Assembly (NCBI GenBank): GCA_000697055.1
Contig: JNDT01002353.1
Span: 1 to 37,290 of the forward strand
Source: Saksenaea vasiformis B4078
Taxonomy: Eukaryota; Mucoromycota; Mucoromycetes; Mucorales; Saksenaeaceae
Direction of reading: 5' to 3'
DNA length: 37,290 nucleotides
Shown: piece after piece, positions 12,015-23,664 of the stretch
How the letters are laid out: the number at the start of each line of letters is the position of its first letter
How positions within the stretch are numbered: position 1 is the first letter of the stretch
Translations under genes and position numbers: made by a program
The notes under the pieces: generated by a model
Databases searched by the model: none
What the model saw: only the letters and a program-made list of their open reading frames with translations
What the model was told of the DNA's origin: nothing

Positions 12015-13498
12015 ATGGGTGTCAACGCGTCCAAAGAGAGTGGCAGGGCGGCTACTCAGTCAGTACACCATTCGCACCAAAAGATTGAGGACCTTGTTGA
12101 CCTTGGTTCAGTCTTACCCAATGGTCTGTACTCTACGACGGAACAGGATTATGACCCACGATGCGTTCGAAACCTTATCATTGCACGAAAGCTGGCCCCA
12201 TTCTATAAAGGTATATAAAATTGTTGCTTTTTCAGTAGGATACTTACCTGCGCAGGATTACCCGATGCTCCGGATCCTGTTCCTCCGACTCCACAGACTT
12301 CCTTGTCTTCCACCATGACAAGGTCTAATCAGTCTACACCTAGCACTGGTCGTCCACGGAGCGTATCTAGCAGTAAAACAGAAACGGATAAACCTGCTGA
12401 TAGCTTTAAAGAACGGCAGAAAACCTATGTGGAGAAAATGAAACAGCGTGAAAAGATGCTATACAATGGTGCGGTGGAATGTCCAATATGCTTTCTGGTA
12501 AGTTATGCAAAGGGTAATTTTCGTTTAGCTCAATTAATCATAGTATTATCCGTCGAATACCAATTACTCACGATGTTGTGATCAACCAATATGCACTGAA
12601 TGCTTTACGCAAATCAAGCGACCAGTTGAAACACCCACCGTTCCAGCGACCTGTCCGTTCTGTATGGAAGAGAATTATGGAGTTATTTATGAGCCTCCGC
12701 CATGGAGTGAGAAGTTTGAGGCAGGTTTCTCGTCTCATTATGGAGAAAGGTCACTAACTCTTAGTACAGATTCGATCGCGCGACTCTAAAGTAAAGATCG
12801 GCCCGACAACAACTGGCGCACGGCATACCACCTCTGGGGTAAGCGATGGAACACGACCGAGACGCAAAAGTGTGAGCCATAAGAGCCCAGACGTTGTCCT
12901 TGTTGGTACGTTTAGTGGGACAATTTGATGTCTGTGCATTGACGGCGGTGGTATAGATCATGTTCGTCCTGACTGGAATAAGACATTGGTTATGCCAAAG
13001 TCTGCACGTTCTGCTTCCCGACGAAACTCTGCCTCAGCTGGTCAGTCGTCTTCCCGTAGCTTCCTCCGTACCACTGCTGTTGGTCCTTTATTTACACGCG
13101 CAGGACGCTCAGCATCGTCCGCTGCCTCAACAGAATACAATCAATTCTTGTCGAGTATGAGAGATATGAATATGGACTTGGAAGAGTGGATGGTTATGGA
13201 AGCCGTTCGCTTGTCACTACAAGAACAAGAAGAACGTGAAAGGCAGCAAGCGCAGTTAGACGCGCAACGCGAGCGAGGGGATGCTGCACATACTGCTAAC
13301 GAAGAAGAACAAGACGACGATGACGATGACGATGATGACGATGATGATGAACCGCTTGCGAATGTTGCTCGAATGCAGGAAAGAGCCAATGCCGAACGTC
13401 AGCAAGGTGCATCTTCATCGTCACAATCTCTTGATAGAAAACCTCCTTCGATAGACAAGGATGATTCTGGCCAAACATCGACAGATATCATATATTGA
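12015..13498 (+). CDS. SIP5: Sip5-like RING-type zinc finger protein
   Basis: Homologue of yeast Sip5 (Snf1-interacting protein 5), a cytoplasmic protein linked to glucose signalling; the RING suggests ubiquitin-ligase activity. Exons 12015-12210, 12256-12497, 12544-12724, 12765-12905, 12957-13498 give 433 aa. Family marks in order: N-terminal MGVNASKES (Gly-2 gives a possible myristoylation site), [37 protein letters not shown], then the zinc finger [34 protein letters not shown] and CPFC, followed by [15 protein letters not shown]. The C-terminal part has [31 protein letters not shown] (a UIM-like helix) and an uninterrupted Asp run encoded at about 13312-13350, then a Ser/Gln-rich end. The third intron (12725-12764) is only 40 nt. 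Confidence 0.9.
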
Positions 13499-14392
13499 TC
13501 AGTTCATCGGTCAGAGATTTTCCCCCTTCTGTTTTCACCATCATCACTTGAACAGCCTGGATATCTTTTTCTCTTCCTATCCCTTGCTCTCTCTTCTCTC
13601 TCTATCTCTCTCTCTCTCTCTCTCTTTTTCTTTTTTCTCACATGTATATCTTGCAACAGCTTACCGAACAATGACTGTACACTATCCTTTGCAAAAAAGG
13701 AGATTGCGAATGCCTTGAAAGAAATGGATGAAGTATCATAATCTATCGTAGTATCAGATCCAAAGCCTCAAACCATTCAATCTGGGAGTTGTGGTATGAT
13801 TATCAACCATTACAACGTACAGACGGATAGAACCAGAGAGATGTAGGTCGACTGGTGAACTAAACCTAACGTTGCCAGTTCAAAAGAAAGAATAAAGAGT
13901 CACTGAGACAACAGCGTGCTTGCTGACATCTACTTTGCAGCGTCAAACTTATTCTTACAGGCACTACATGCATTTGCTGCTACACACAAAATCAACTTCA
14001 GGTTATAGATATTCATCCTTTCACCTATGAAGAAAAATGTGCTGTGGTGATCAGTATCGTCCAAGTGTGGCGTAGCGGGTGTATGCTGTTCTCCGCTTCA
14101 AGGTATATCAACATTTTCAGGAACGTGTTGCCTATATTGAGTGTCGACATGATTTTTTATCACCCAAATTTTACACCGAGTTTATTCGCGAGAAAAGAGG
14201 GTTATACGCCTGCTGAACAACACCATTTTAGGTTCTGTTTTCTAGAAATGGGAAGTCGCGGTTGGATGTCGTTTTCCAGGACAGCCAAATGGCGGCGGCG
14301 GTATATATTGTTCAAACACCGCGGATAACTCATGCGTGGCGCTTTCCACACCAACCGAATTAAACTTCAACGGTTTTCCTTTGTCTGCCGGA
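13499..14392. other. Intergenic, 3' region of Sip5 gene and promoter of lectin gene
   Basis: About 0.9 kb between two plus-strand genes. It contains a CT microsatellite at 13585-13630 and several short frames without recognisable domains. Upstream in-frame codons before 14393 (another ATG at 14336) do not extend the signal peptide in a sensible way. Confidence 0.5.
13585..13630. repeat. (CT)n microsatellite
   Basis: CT dinucleotide tract with two small interruptions, followed by a T-rich run, in the probable 3' UTR or downstream region of the Sip5-like gene. Confidence 0.85.
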
Positions 14393-16342
14393 ATGAAGCT
14401 CTACGGTTTACTCACCTTGGCATCTTTGATTGCCTTGAATCAGCCGTGCTTAGCTGGAGGAAAGTTCTGGTATTCTGGAGGGTCATCTACTCAGCAAGAC
14501 GAAACAACTGCCACCAATGTGGAGGCTCCCGATTCTAAGCTTGATTACAAGTTGACATTCAAAAAACCTTTCTACTACAAGGACAAGGTTCCTTTCTGGA
14601 CGATTGGAGGAGGTAATAGATGCATACTATTCGATATCACTTAATGAATTGGAACGGTTTTAGATATCATTCAATCCCAGGATTTTATTCGACTTGCTCC
14701 ATCCGTGCCGAATAGTCAGGGCTGGATCTGGTCGGACATCCCGAACCCTTACAGTGAGTGGGAAGTGGAAGTCGGATTCAGAGTGAGCGGAGGCTACCTG
14801 CATAGCGGTCGCGGTCTTGCTTTCTGGTACACCAGAGACACCAAGACTAAGGGACCCATCTTTGGATCAAAAGACAAGTGGGATGGCCTTAGCATCTGGC
14901 TTGATTCCGCCAATCCTAAAGTACATGAACAAAAATGACACGTAAAAATCTCGTATTTACATGAACAAAACATTAGACACACACGCCCACTACCATGGTT
15001 ATTCTTAATGATGGAACTAAAGCTTTGGCCTCGGGAGGCGTGGACCCCACAAAACACATGCTGGGTTCGTGCTCCATCGATTACCGAAATACTCCTACTA
15101 CGGCATACCTGAAGGTCGTGCACAAGGGCAATACTTTATCGGTAAGTGCATTTCTGAGTTATGCAAAAAGAAGAAGAAAAAAAGCATACTTACTTTTTGG
15201 TCTTTAGGTCTATTTGGATCCCACTTCGGGTGGAACAAATTACCGTCTCTGTACTCAAAATTCAGGCATTAGGCTACCCGAAAACTATTATTTTGGTTTG
15301 TCTGTAGGTTTCTTGTAAAATGTTATGTTACTAGATGGCTTACTCTTTCCAAAGGCCTATTCTCACAATCCCGCAGGTAAGCCTAAACATGCCCATTCCC
15401 TTTTTATCTAATCTGTCAAATAGATGATCATGACGTGATTTCGTTCCGGACACGACAGCTTAATCCTCCCGCCAAGGAACAGGTATGCTGCTTTAGAAAA
15501 TAGACAAGGATTTACAAACCTTTTTCCAAAGCGACACAAGCGTCCATTAGAGGAGGAGAAGATTAAAAAAGGAGAAGAGTTTAAGTCAATAGATGATGAG
15601 CAAAAAAAGGTTTGGTTATATGCATTATATAGCAAAAATTATTTAATACTGCGTGCAGAAAATTGAAGAGGCCGAGTATGAAGTACGAAGAATGAGAGAA
15701 GCTGCCCAAGGTGACGAAGTCAAGAATGAGATGGCCGTAAACTTGGGTATCATCTTTGATACGCAACGTAGAACGTTGGAAAGCGTCCAGGTCCTCCAAC
15801 TCCAAATGGAAGCCTTGGGAGCACCAACTCCCGAGGTGCTTATTCGTGGCGATTTTGAACGCAAAGATGGCGTAACCAAGAGCAAGGAATCGCTGTAAGT
15901 CTACTCTACATCAAGAAACTAATACTAACTGCTGCTAGTGCCGAAATCTCGCGCGTATCAGAGCAGATTCAAAGAGGATCGAAGGTTTTGGCTGGCCAAA
16001 TCGAACAAAGAGCTAGAGAGCAAGACGAGAAGATTGCGCAATTGCATGATACGATCAAACGTCTGGAGAACATCATTACTGGCATGGATGTACGTATATA
16101 CTTTTTGCAATGAGTCACCTGTTGCTTACTGTCTCTTGTCTTAGAATCGAATGTCTACCCAGTCTTCAAATATGCAAAAGAAGATCAACAAAATGTCCAA
16201 GGATTCTGCAGATGCCACTGGTGTGGTATCCAATGTGTTAAGATATCTGTTTTATGCTATCATTGTTCAGGGTTTGCTTGCACTTGGCATCTATCTGTAC
16301 TGGAAGCTGCGTGTCGAGCGTTCCGAAAAGAAGTTCTTGTAA
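14393..16342 (+). CDS. ERGIC-53/Emp47-type L-type lectin cargo receptor
   Basis: Legume-like lectin that carries glycoproteins from ER to Golgi. Ten exons (14393-14612, 14664-14920, 14977-15141, 15208-15303, 15355-15376, 15424-15482, 15532-15609, 15659-15894, 15939-16089, 16145-16342) give 493 aa. Start at 14393 gives a signal peptide (MKLYGLLTLASLIALNQPCL). Lectin domain marks: FWTIGGDIIQSQDFIRLAP, GWIWSDIPNPYSEWEVEVGF, GRGLAFWYTRD, GLSIWLDSANPK, MVILNDGTKA, GSCSIDYRNTPTTAYLKVVH, YYFGLSAYSHNPADDHDVIS. A charged coiled-coil stalk follows (EQIEQRA-type heptads, about 300-450), then one transmembrane helix (YLFYAIIVQGLLALGIYLYW) and the tail RVERSEKKFL. The terminal KKFL is a KKXX COPI retrieval signal with a hydrophobic ER-exit residue, close to KKFF of ERGIC-53. 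Exon 5 is a 22-nt microexon. It converges on EMC8, with 69 bp between the two stop codons. Confidence 0.93.
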
Positions 16343-16411
16343 TAAAAGATTTTACAATGATTCAACCGGGTTCCTCCCCAAAGAAGACAGATCAATTATA
16401 AGAGAAAGTTT

Positions 16412-17176
16412 CTACATCGCAAATGAACTGCATCCCAGCCAGTCTAACGATACGTTCTCGAGATGTTCATCAAAGTCCACAATGCGATTGTATGCGCCTG
16501 TGCTGAGCATGCCACGAATTTTTGAATGGGTCTCTTCATAGGATAATGTAATGTTGCTCTCTGAAGAGAATGCTTGCTTATTGCATCGCCATTGGTTTTC
16601 GTTGAAGGTATATGGCTGGATCAAACTGTATAAGTACCACGATCGTATACAATGCGTAAAAAGGAAAAACGTACCAATATAGCGTTGTCATCCAAGGTTG
16701 CGAGTTGTTTGTTATCAACCTAGATAAGTATCCATCATCATACAACAATGTTAGCTGAATACAAATGCCCATTTTCATTTTACAACATACAACAAAGATA
16801 ATGGCATGTTCAAATTGCTGACGTATGACATTAGCTACTCGGATCGCGTTTTCGTGCAAGCTAGAGTCTTCATTTCGGGCATTGGCTTGAAACCATCCAA
16901 TAATCTGAAGGTTCATTTGTGCAGCATAGAGCTCGGCCTATAGGCAGACGATGTTATAGTCATCCTGACTTGAATTGGGTCTACCTGCTGCAACGCTGTT
17001 TCTAGCATGGGAGTAAAAGAATTCCAGTGATGAAAGAAGGGGAGAGCGGTACTGACAATCACCTTGCCACCTTCCTGACGTCCCAGAAGAACACCACCGA
17101 CTTGACTTGCAGGATATTTAGCAGCATGCAAGAGTGGAATCGCATAAGCGCGAAGTGCAACCTCAAAACTGGCCAT
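16412..17176 (-). CDS. EMC8: ER membrane protein complex subunit 8/9
   Basis: Cytosolic MPN-like subunit of the EMC insertase (UPF0172 family). Exons 16985-17176, 16791-16937, 16675-16719 and 16412-16615 give 195 aa, near the usual ~200. Conserved segments: YAIPLLHAAKYPASQVGGVL, PFFHHWNSFTPMLETALQQ, LQIIGWFQANARNEDSS, FVVDNKQLA and near the C-terminus NRIVDFDEHLENVSLDWL. Introns are 47, 71 and 59 nt. For the last intron the acceptor at 16616 (TTTGATCCAG) is needed to keep frame with the VDFDEHL end; the nearer TATACAG acceptor would cut the protein short. The start at 17176 is the first ATG and fits the family. As in other EMC8/9 proteins no JAMM metal ligands are seen. Confidence 0.92.
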
Positions 17177-18292
17177 AGTAGAAAGGAACAGTCGAAATGG
17201 CGGTAATTAAAATTCGATCACTGCTTGAGGATCATTTCGCGTTTGGCAAATTAAGGCATTGACAGAACCATGTCGCAGATACGAAATAAATAGATATCGC
17301 CAAATGCAGTCAAGGTAAAGTAAACCAAGAAATATATGTAAAAACGAAAGCGGCAAAATGAGCACTTATTTTCAACCCTTTTCTATTGATCTACTTAACG
17401 CAAAGCTGTTTTCACCACATTGCGGGGTCCACCACCTCACAGCATCACGGCAAGGGTCTTGTTCGAGAAACTGTAAAAAAGAAAAATCGTCTAACACATT
17501 ATGAACAGTGTAATATGCATTTATCTGTGTTTTATATATCACGCAAACACATTTCCTCGTCAACGACATAGTCCATAGGTTTAGGACAGCAACGCTTATG
17601 AAACAGCATGACCCTGGTCCTCTTTCTAAAAGAAATTGACCAATCATTTCGAAATGTAAGAATATATACGCGGATGGATCTGCCAAACCTTGTGGGACAA
17701 CTTTTCCTGTCAATACGACATTTGACTTGTCACCAAGCGAAAATTTTCTGGGGATATACAATTTTTACTTTTGTCAACCCACGACTTCGTAATTGACGGC
17801 GGAGCGACATTGATGTTAGGAAATACAATACAGCGCTAGGTCTGACACAATAATTCTCCTTAAAATATGTCGTTCGTAGCGCATTGAGGTCCTCTAAGAA
17901 CCTGCAAAGATATGTCGACCACGCATTTAACAAGTTGAAATGTGTTATATTTCTGGCTTTTTGGCTCCGTTACTGGCAGATGTCCTTAGCAAGCATTTTG
18001 ACTACCATATAGAAATTATTCGCATCGCCTTCTCCGAGCTATCTTTGGTGCGAGCCACCTGCCCCATTGGCAAACAAGCACGAGGCAATATGTCCTACAT
18101 TTGTACTCTACGACAAATAATCACCAAATGGTGCATCACTTCATCAACAGCCATTAAACAAACTTGGGCCGCTCTACAACGAGCATCATGGGATCTATTG
18201 TGTGCGACCAGATGCGCCACTTCATGACAATCGATTGATTAGCGAAAACGATACGGATAACTTTCATGACATAGACTCGATAAACGCTTTAT
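17177..18292. other. Region without assigned gene; fragmentary coding-like frames
   Basis: About 1.1 kb between EMC8 and ALG14 (both minus). Its right part should hold the ALG14 3' UTR and its left part the EMC8 promoter. Several minus-strand stretches look like protein (for example EVAHLVAHNRSHDARCRAAQ around 18150-18230) but stops and frame changes prevent one exon chain, and the plus strand is open over the same area (17940-18227). Possibly a decayed gene; I cannot name it. Confidence 0.4.
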
Positions 18293-19159
18293 TTACACCA
18301 ATAAACCATGATACTCAGCTTTTTGTTTTTTTGCCAACTCAGGCCATTGCACTATGAACCGGTCAGCTATGTAATACAGTATTTTTCCGGTCAGTGACAG
18401 TGTAGTAACGCGTGCAAAACTCTCAACGTAGACGATTTGGATGCGTTTGACACCAAGAATCTTGTTGCAAGGAGCGACCATTAGATAAAAGAGGGTGCAA
18501 ATAGTCGATATACTTACTCGAGGTACATAGGCTAAAAAGCAAATAGGGATACAACTTCCTGGTCCATTGCAGAGAATCTATATAACAGGTGGTCTGAATA
18601 AGAAACAAGTCGCATTGCATTTGACGCTATGTATATCTACCAAGTCCGGCATAATCTTAAAGATAATCCGAATAGATCCGAATAATGCACAAATCATGCT
18701 AAGGGGAACGGTGCGCCAGGCCTGACCAACTTCCCGCACTCGCGGGATGGTATAAGCTATGCACTATTCATGCGTTAGGAATAAGCAGACATTCGCGTCT
18801 CCCTTTACCTTTTGTTCTTGCAATCTTTCCCATGCCTGAGCTTCTGACAAGCTAAGTTGATCTGTCTCTGCAAGGACATAGAATCGTGGAAAGTATTTTC
18901 GCATGTCGATGCTTTTGAGGAGCTGAAGCATTTCTGCTGTATGCCCACCTGGACAGATATCAACATGAGCATGTCGTCATCCTTCATCATCATCTTCATC
19001 ATCATCATCATCATCATCATCATTACCTGAACCAAGCACAATGCACGTTCGACATGATGATGAACTTGGTCTACGAATCGGCTTCGCTGTCCTTGAAGGA
19101 AGCACTTGCCATATTCGGACTGCGAAGAGGAAAGTACACAGAAGGATGTACCAGAGCAT
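18293..19159 (-). CDS. ALG14: UDP-GlcNAc transferase subunit ALG14
   Basis: ER membrane anchor that recruits ALG13 to add the second GlcNAc of the dolichol-linked N-glycan precursor. Exons 19027-19159, 18809-18948, 18641-18763, 18518-18577, 18293-18460 give 207 aa. N-terminal helix MLWYILLCTFLFAVRIW anchors the protein. Then CIVLGSGGHTAEMLQLL (the GSGGH donor-binding-fold motif, split by intron 1), YFPRFYVLAETDQLSLSEAQ, YTIPRVREVGQAWRTVPLS, IMPDLILCNGPGSCIPIC, LGVKRIQIVYVESFARVTTL and SLTGKILYYIADRFIVQWPE. Length and motif order match the family. Intron 1 (18949-19026) consists largely of an ATG repeat. The partner ALG13 is not in the window. Confidence 0.94.
18984..19023. repeat. (CAT)n microsatellite inside ALG14 intron 1
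   Basis: A CAT run (ATG on the coding strand) with two CTT interruptions, starting directly after the GTA of the splice donor (19026) and filling more than half of the 78-nt intron. Confidence 0.9.
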
Positions 19160-19634
19160 GATACTGCGGAGACAGATTCTTGAGCAGATTATGAGAAGCC
19201 ATGTGGCTTTTATACTTTATAGTCCAGTATTATGTTGCTTTGATTTAGAGGAGGGAGGTTCGCTTACATGGATAGTTGAGCTCAGAGGGATGTGAGCTAC
19301 CACGAAGGAAGGTAGTGCAGACAAACAGCAAGTTATGGAGTTCAGAAAGTACAGTTTCATCAGTTTATTGATGCTTTCTAAGTATAGATGGTGGTCCAAT
19401 CTTACAGTGAGATCAACCCCGTTACAAAAGGTACAGGCTTGTCGCCTAGCGATATATCACCAGTCAAAAACGTATTTAAAGATAGATAATGCTGAATGAC
19501 ACTGAAAAAGATTATTAACAGAATGTTTATGTAAGTTACAAATGGATCGTGAAAAAGGTTTGTGTGCGTATGCATGCGTATGTGCGGATAAGTGATTTGG
19601 AAAGGGTTCTTGATTAAACAGGAAAATGAAGGAA

Positions 19635-21906
19635 TTAGCTGCGACCACCAAACTTCAGCATCAAAAGATCCCCGATTTCGCTGATCTTAGCGAGTGCCTC
19701 ATCTACCCATCAAGTTTTAACCAATGGAACTCCAAGGAACTACAACTTACCTAAATCTTCCCGTGTATGGGAAGCAGATACACAGAAACGAGCGCGCGAG
19801 CTGATAATCGGTGTGGCGGGGTAACCTACTACACAGATCGCAATGTCGCGTTTCAATGCTTCTCTTGAAAAGGCCCTAGCAACAGATGTTATAATGTCGA
19901 CGTACATGTGTACATTTAACTTACGAAATCTTGGCAGGATTGAAAAGAAGAAGTGGTATGACAGGACTACCCTCATCGCCATAAACAATAAATCCCATTT
20001 CGCGTAATTTTGTGGCGAAATAGCGCGAGTTATCTGCCAATTGTTGAATTCGTTTCCGACCATCGCCACTGCCATCTTCTCCTCTGAAAGGGAGTCAGAT
20101 ATCCGAATTTATGTCTAAAACACTTACAAGATGATTCCCAAACTCGTACGCACTTGTTGAGCCACTGGTATAGTCATTGATTCAGCGTAGCAAAACGTGT
20201 GGTTACGAAGCCGTAGGTAGTTAATAACGGACCGATCACCAGCAATATATCCGCCAGCGGCACCAAACGATTTGGTAAATGTTCCCATAAGAAGATCGAC
20301 ATGCTTAGGATTTATGCCTAGCATAGTTGTAAGCATATAGAGAACGTTGGATTCACCGTATCCTACCGTAAAAATCACAAACACCGCCACCATGTTCTCC
20401 AAGTGCACCAATAGAATGGGCTTCGTCAACATACAAATAGAACTGCAAACAATAAATAAGCCTTTCACATTCCATGATTACTTCTGACTGCCAGAACGTA
20501 CTTTGAACTCACGCTTCAGGCGAATCAGTTCCGGAAGATTGACAATAGAGCCCTCCATTGAATACAATCCTTCCACGATAATCAAGATCTTTTTCCAGGG
20601 ACGATGCGTTCGTGGTTGGCCTTGCGAGATAACCTCACGTAGCAGATTGCGTAAATCGATCATGTTATTGTGTTTGAACACACGGATGGAGGCTCCCGAC
20701 AAACGAGCGCCAAATACAATCGAACTATGGTTCAATTCATCACTGATAATCAAACAGCCCTAGGCATATATTATCAGCGGATGGAACGACCTTGTTTTCA
20801 AATGTGTACCTTGCCAACGAGCGCCGGGATGGTTGAAGAATTGGTGGCGAATCCCATCGAAACAATGATCGCATCTTCCTTGCCGACAAACTGAGCTACC
20901 TTTTTCTCCAACTGAGCATGTAGCTGAGATGTACCACCTTCGAGACGTGCACTTGCGGTACTGATACCGTAGTGATGAACTGCCTCTTCTACCGCTTCAG
21001 CGCAAGGTCCTGAGGACTGCGCAAAGCCCAAGTAATTGTACGAAGCAAAGTTCATTGTCTCCTGCGCCCGACCAGTCAATCTGACAGAACAGCGTCTTAA
21101 TACCCAATTACCGCGCATATACTTTTCCTTTACCGAAACGTTCTATTGAAATCTTTCGTTTCACGCTCCAGCACAGTCGTTTTTCTCGTTGGGACACCGG
21201 TGATAGGACGATTCCAACAATCCCTACGGAGAGAAAGTAAGTACAAGAAATCGGTTATCACTATTTCAATTAATTACCGGATACGCATATACATCCTCCG
21301 CGTGTAGAATGAATCAAAATCTGACACTAATGGCGCATATCCCTATCACATGCGTAAACATTTAACAAACGCTTCTTTGTCCGTTACTTCATTCGTGCGA
21401 AGATGAGCGTATTCTTTTCGTTTAAACACTTTTCCGAGGATATCTCGTAAATGTCCAAACAAAATAAGGACCAAATAATTTAAATAAGTCGATACAAGGA
21501 TAAATAATGGTGCAGCTTCCATCTTTTGCTCGAAATCCTCGTATTTCCGCTGAGCTGCAGCCACCGAATTACGTCTTTGAGCTGGCGTCAAGTTGGACCT
21601 TGGACTGGTGACCGATAATCGATCACTCAACCACACATCATCGGTCAAGCTATCTCGCACAGAGAGGGAATGATCACTGGACAGTTTCGGCACCGGCAAT
21701 GACAACGCCGGATGAAGCTTAGGTGGGTAAGCGGACGAGACAGAGTAAGCTCTCCGGGTTTTCGTCACTAATGACGAGAGCGAGAATGTTCTCGGCCGTG
21801 TACGTGGCGATTCCTTGGGAGACTGTGCCGTTTGCACTTCGATAGTGGGTACCTGGAGTGTGTTTGGCATTACCGTAAGGAACGAGCAAAAAACAACGGA
21901 ATCCAA
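19635..21906 (-). CDS. LCB2: Serine palmitoyltransferase subunit 2 (LCB2)
   Basis: PLP-dependent catalytic subunit making 3-ketosphinganine from serine and palmitoyl-CoA in the ER membrane. Ten exons (21388-21906, 21278-21342, 21134-21223, 20810-21080, 20502-20759, 20367-20442, 20128-20317, 19925-20083, 19751-19875, 19635-19702) sum to 606 codons from 21906; a second ATG at 21870 (MPNTLQVPT) would give 594 aa and is a credible start. A Ser/Pro-rich N-terminus of about 110 residues is followed by a membrane helix ([20 protein letters not shown]). Conserved marks: [90 protein letters not shown] and [16 protein letters not shown]. The PLP-binding lysine is K442 (K430 with the shorter start). The LCB1 partner is not in the window. 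Confidence 0.95.
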
Positions 21907-22879
21907 ATGAGAAAAATCCGATCAATTGGCAAAAGGATTTGCCATGACAAAGTCACAGTGGAATATCCGTCGACACACCTATCGGACCTCATGAGTCTTA
22001 TACTTGGAAGAGAAAGAATGATGGCGTACGGTAGAAACAGAAAAAAAGGCCGAAAAATAAGAAGAACGGGTATCAGGATGTTCAATATCAGGTGTACGGC
22101 AATTACCTGATGCAAAAGACAGCAGCAGGAAGGGATCATGGGCAATTTTCTTTACAACTCAGTTGCCACTTTCGGATCTCGAGCTTTAGGGACACGGTTA
22201 TTGACTTTCCATATTTGGTGTTGCGGACATGGTTCTTAACCCAAGCAGAACGATAACTCATCGCTTAGAAGTGCAACCCTTGCTTTACTCTCTGACAGGT
22301 ATGTAGGATGGAAGTTGGTAAACGTAACAAAAATCGTGGCTATATGTATCCATACTCGCAATAGAAGCGTTTGTGTATTTAATTACATGGTGGATAGCCT
22401 TCTATGCGTTTGAATAACGCGATTTATACTGAATAACATTTTTAGTACGAATTGACCACAAATTCGACTATAGTATGATAGTATTATTAATTTGGGTCAG
22501 CCTTGCAGTGGACACGAGTTTTCTGCCACAGATATCCCGTTAGCAACCAATATCGTCAATTTTGACCGCGCTGGTCCACCTCTCTATCGCACTCTGTTAT
22601 CATCGAGCCAATGTTCGTTATAATTCCGAATTTGGGATTTTACCGGCTCTACGTGACACACCTTTTACCCTACTACAGATGGGGACTTAAGGAGGTTCCA
22701 ACCTACCTGTTTGCGTGTGCTTCCGGGGAGCACCCTATAGAAAACCGATCCTAACCGACTTCTTCATCATCTGCAGGGTCCAGCAAAGGTTCTGACATTA
22801 TGACGCTCCGCCCTAATTTTTCTTCATCTACAGGGAAGGACCTGCGAACGATCTATAACGCGCAGAAAGGACGTGCCTG
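21907..22879. other. Intergenic; promoter side of LCB2, possible 5' exon of next gene
   Basis: Roughly 1 kb without an assignable gene. The plus strand from about 22775 to 22930 is open and protein-like (includes GKDLRTIYNAQKGRAWCEQP) and could be an upstream exon of, or a relic next to, the gene at 23027. No frame-consistent intron joining the two was found. Confidence 0.4.
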
Positions 22880-23026
22880 GTGCGAACAGCCAGATCGCGA
22901 ACTGAAGTCCCTCAATGTGACGTCATTTCGGGTGCCTTTTTCGGTCGTAAAATTCCACTCATTTTCATCTTGCGGCTTTCTATTGAGGATATCTATGAAT
23001 ACTTTGTATCATTTTCGATAGATTCA

Positions 23027-23485
23027 ATGGAGGACGAATTCGATCAAGCGTTCGACAAGGATACCTGTCTGGCGGTAGCAAACAATGCGGTGTCACAGAT
23101 CATATGGTCTGTAGCGAGTGATTGTGGTAACGCGCTCTATCGCCGAGGCGTCAGCAAGGAGATCATCAATTCCGCCATGCATGAAGTCGTGGAAACTTAC
23201 CTCGGGAAAGGGATCAAGCTGAAACCAGCGGTCACCGCGCGCACGACCATCAAGAAGGACAATGCAGCTGAACAAATCCTGAGGCGAACTGGCAGGCCTG
23301 ACCACCATTGGACTTGGCACTTGTTTAAGAACGATATCGAATATACCACTGACTTCAGATTTGCAAGCACTTCCCGCTATCCATTGAGGATGAAGGGGAT
23401 CATCATCGGCTCCGTCGACGAGGACAATAATTATGATCTTACACCAGAAGAACAAGAGGAATTGATCAGATTGGGAATCGTGTAA
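23027..23485 (+). CDS. Uncharacterised protein, 152 aa (open frame extends 49 codons upstream)
   Basis: I do not recognise this protein. Start placed at the ATG at 23027 (MEDEFDQAFDKDTC) because the upstream part of the same frame (from 22880) is hydrophobic and low in charge. It contains a mixed alpha/beta-looking segment (LAVANNAVSQIIWSVASDCG), a basic middle (KLKPAVTARTTIKKDNAAEQ), an aromatic block HHWTWHLFKNDIEYTTDF and an acidic C-terminus DEDNNYDLTPEEQEELIRLG. An AATAAA signal lies 31 nt after the stop, which supports a transcribed gene. No membrane segment or signal peptide. Function unknown; it could be a lineage-specific gene or derive from a mobile element. Confidence 0.55.
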   Translation: MEDEFDQAFDKDTCLAVANNAVSQIIWSVASDCGNALYRRGVSKEIINSAMHEVVETYLGKGIKLKPAVTARTTIKKDNAAEQILRRTGRPDHHWTWHLFKNDIEYTTDFRFASTSRYPLRMKGIIIGSVDEDNNYDLTPEEQEELIRLGIV

Positions 23486-23516
23486 AATACTGGGTGTGGA
23501 ATCAACATTTGTGTCA

Positions 23517-23522
23517 AATAAA
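23517..23522 (+). promoter_or_regulatory. Polyadenylation signal AATAAA
   Basis: Canonical AATAAA 31 nt downstream of the TAA of the uncharacterised plus-strand gene. Confidence 0.45.
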
Positions 23523-23664
23523 TATTACGTTACCTTCAAGTCGAACGATTTTTTACGCTGGAAAGTGTGGGTTTTTTGCGCTGAGAAATAGTTTGTCTTG
23601 CATTAATCCAAGGGACAGTTCGAGCCTGGGTGAACCAAGACGTGGATTGGAGTATTCATTGTAT

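Noticed and set aside
13141..13389. Minus-strand frame with a long Ser run
   Set aside because: Antisense reading of the Asp/Glu-rich codons in the Sip5 last exon.
21719..21925. Overlapping minus-strand frame at the LCB2 5' end
   Set aside because: Different frame from the conserved LCB2 protein and no domain.
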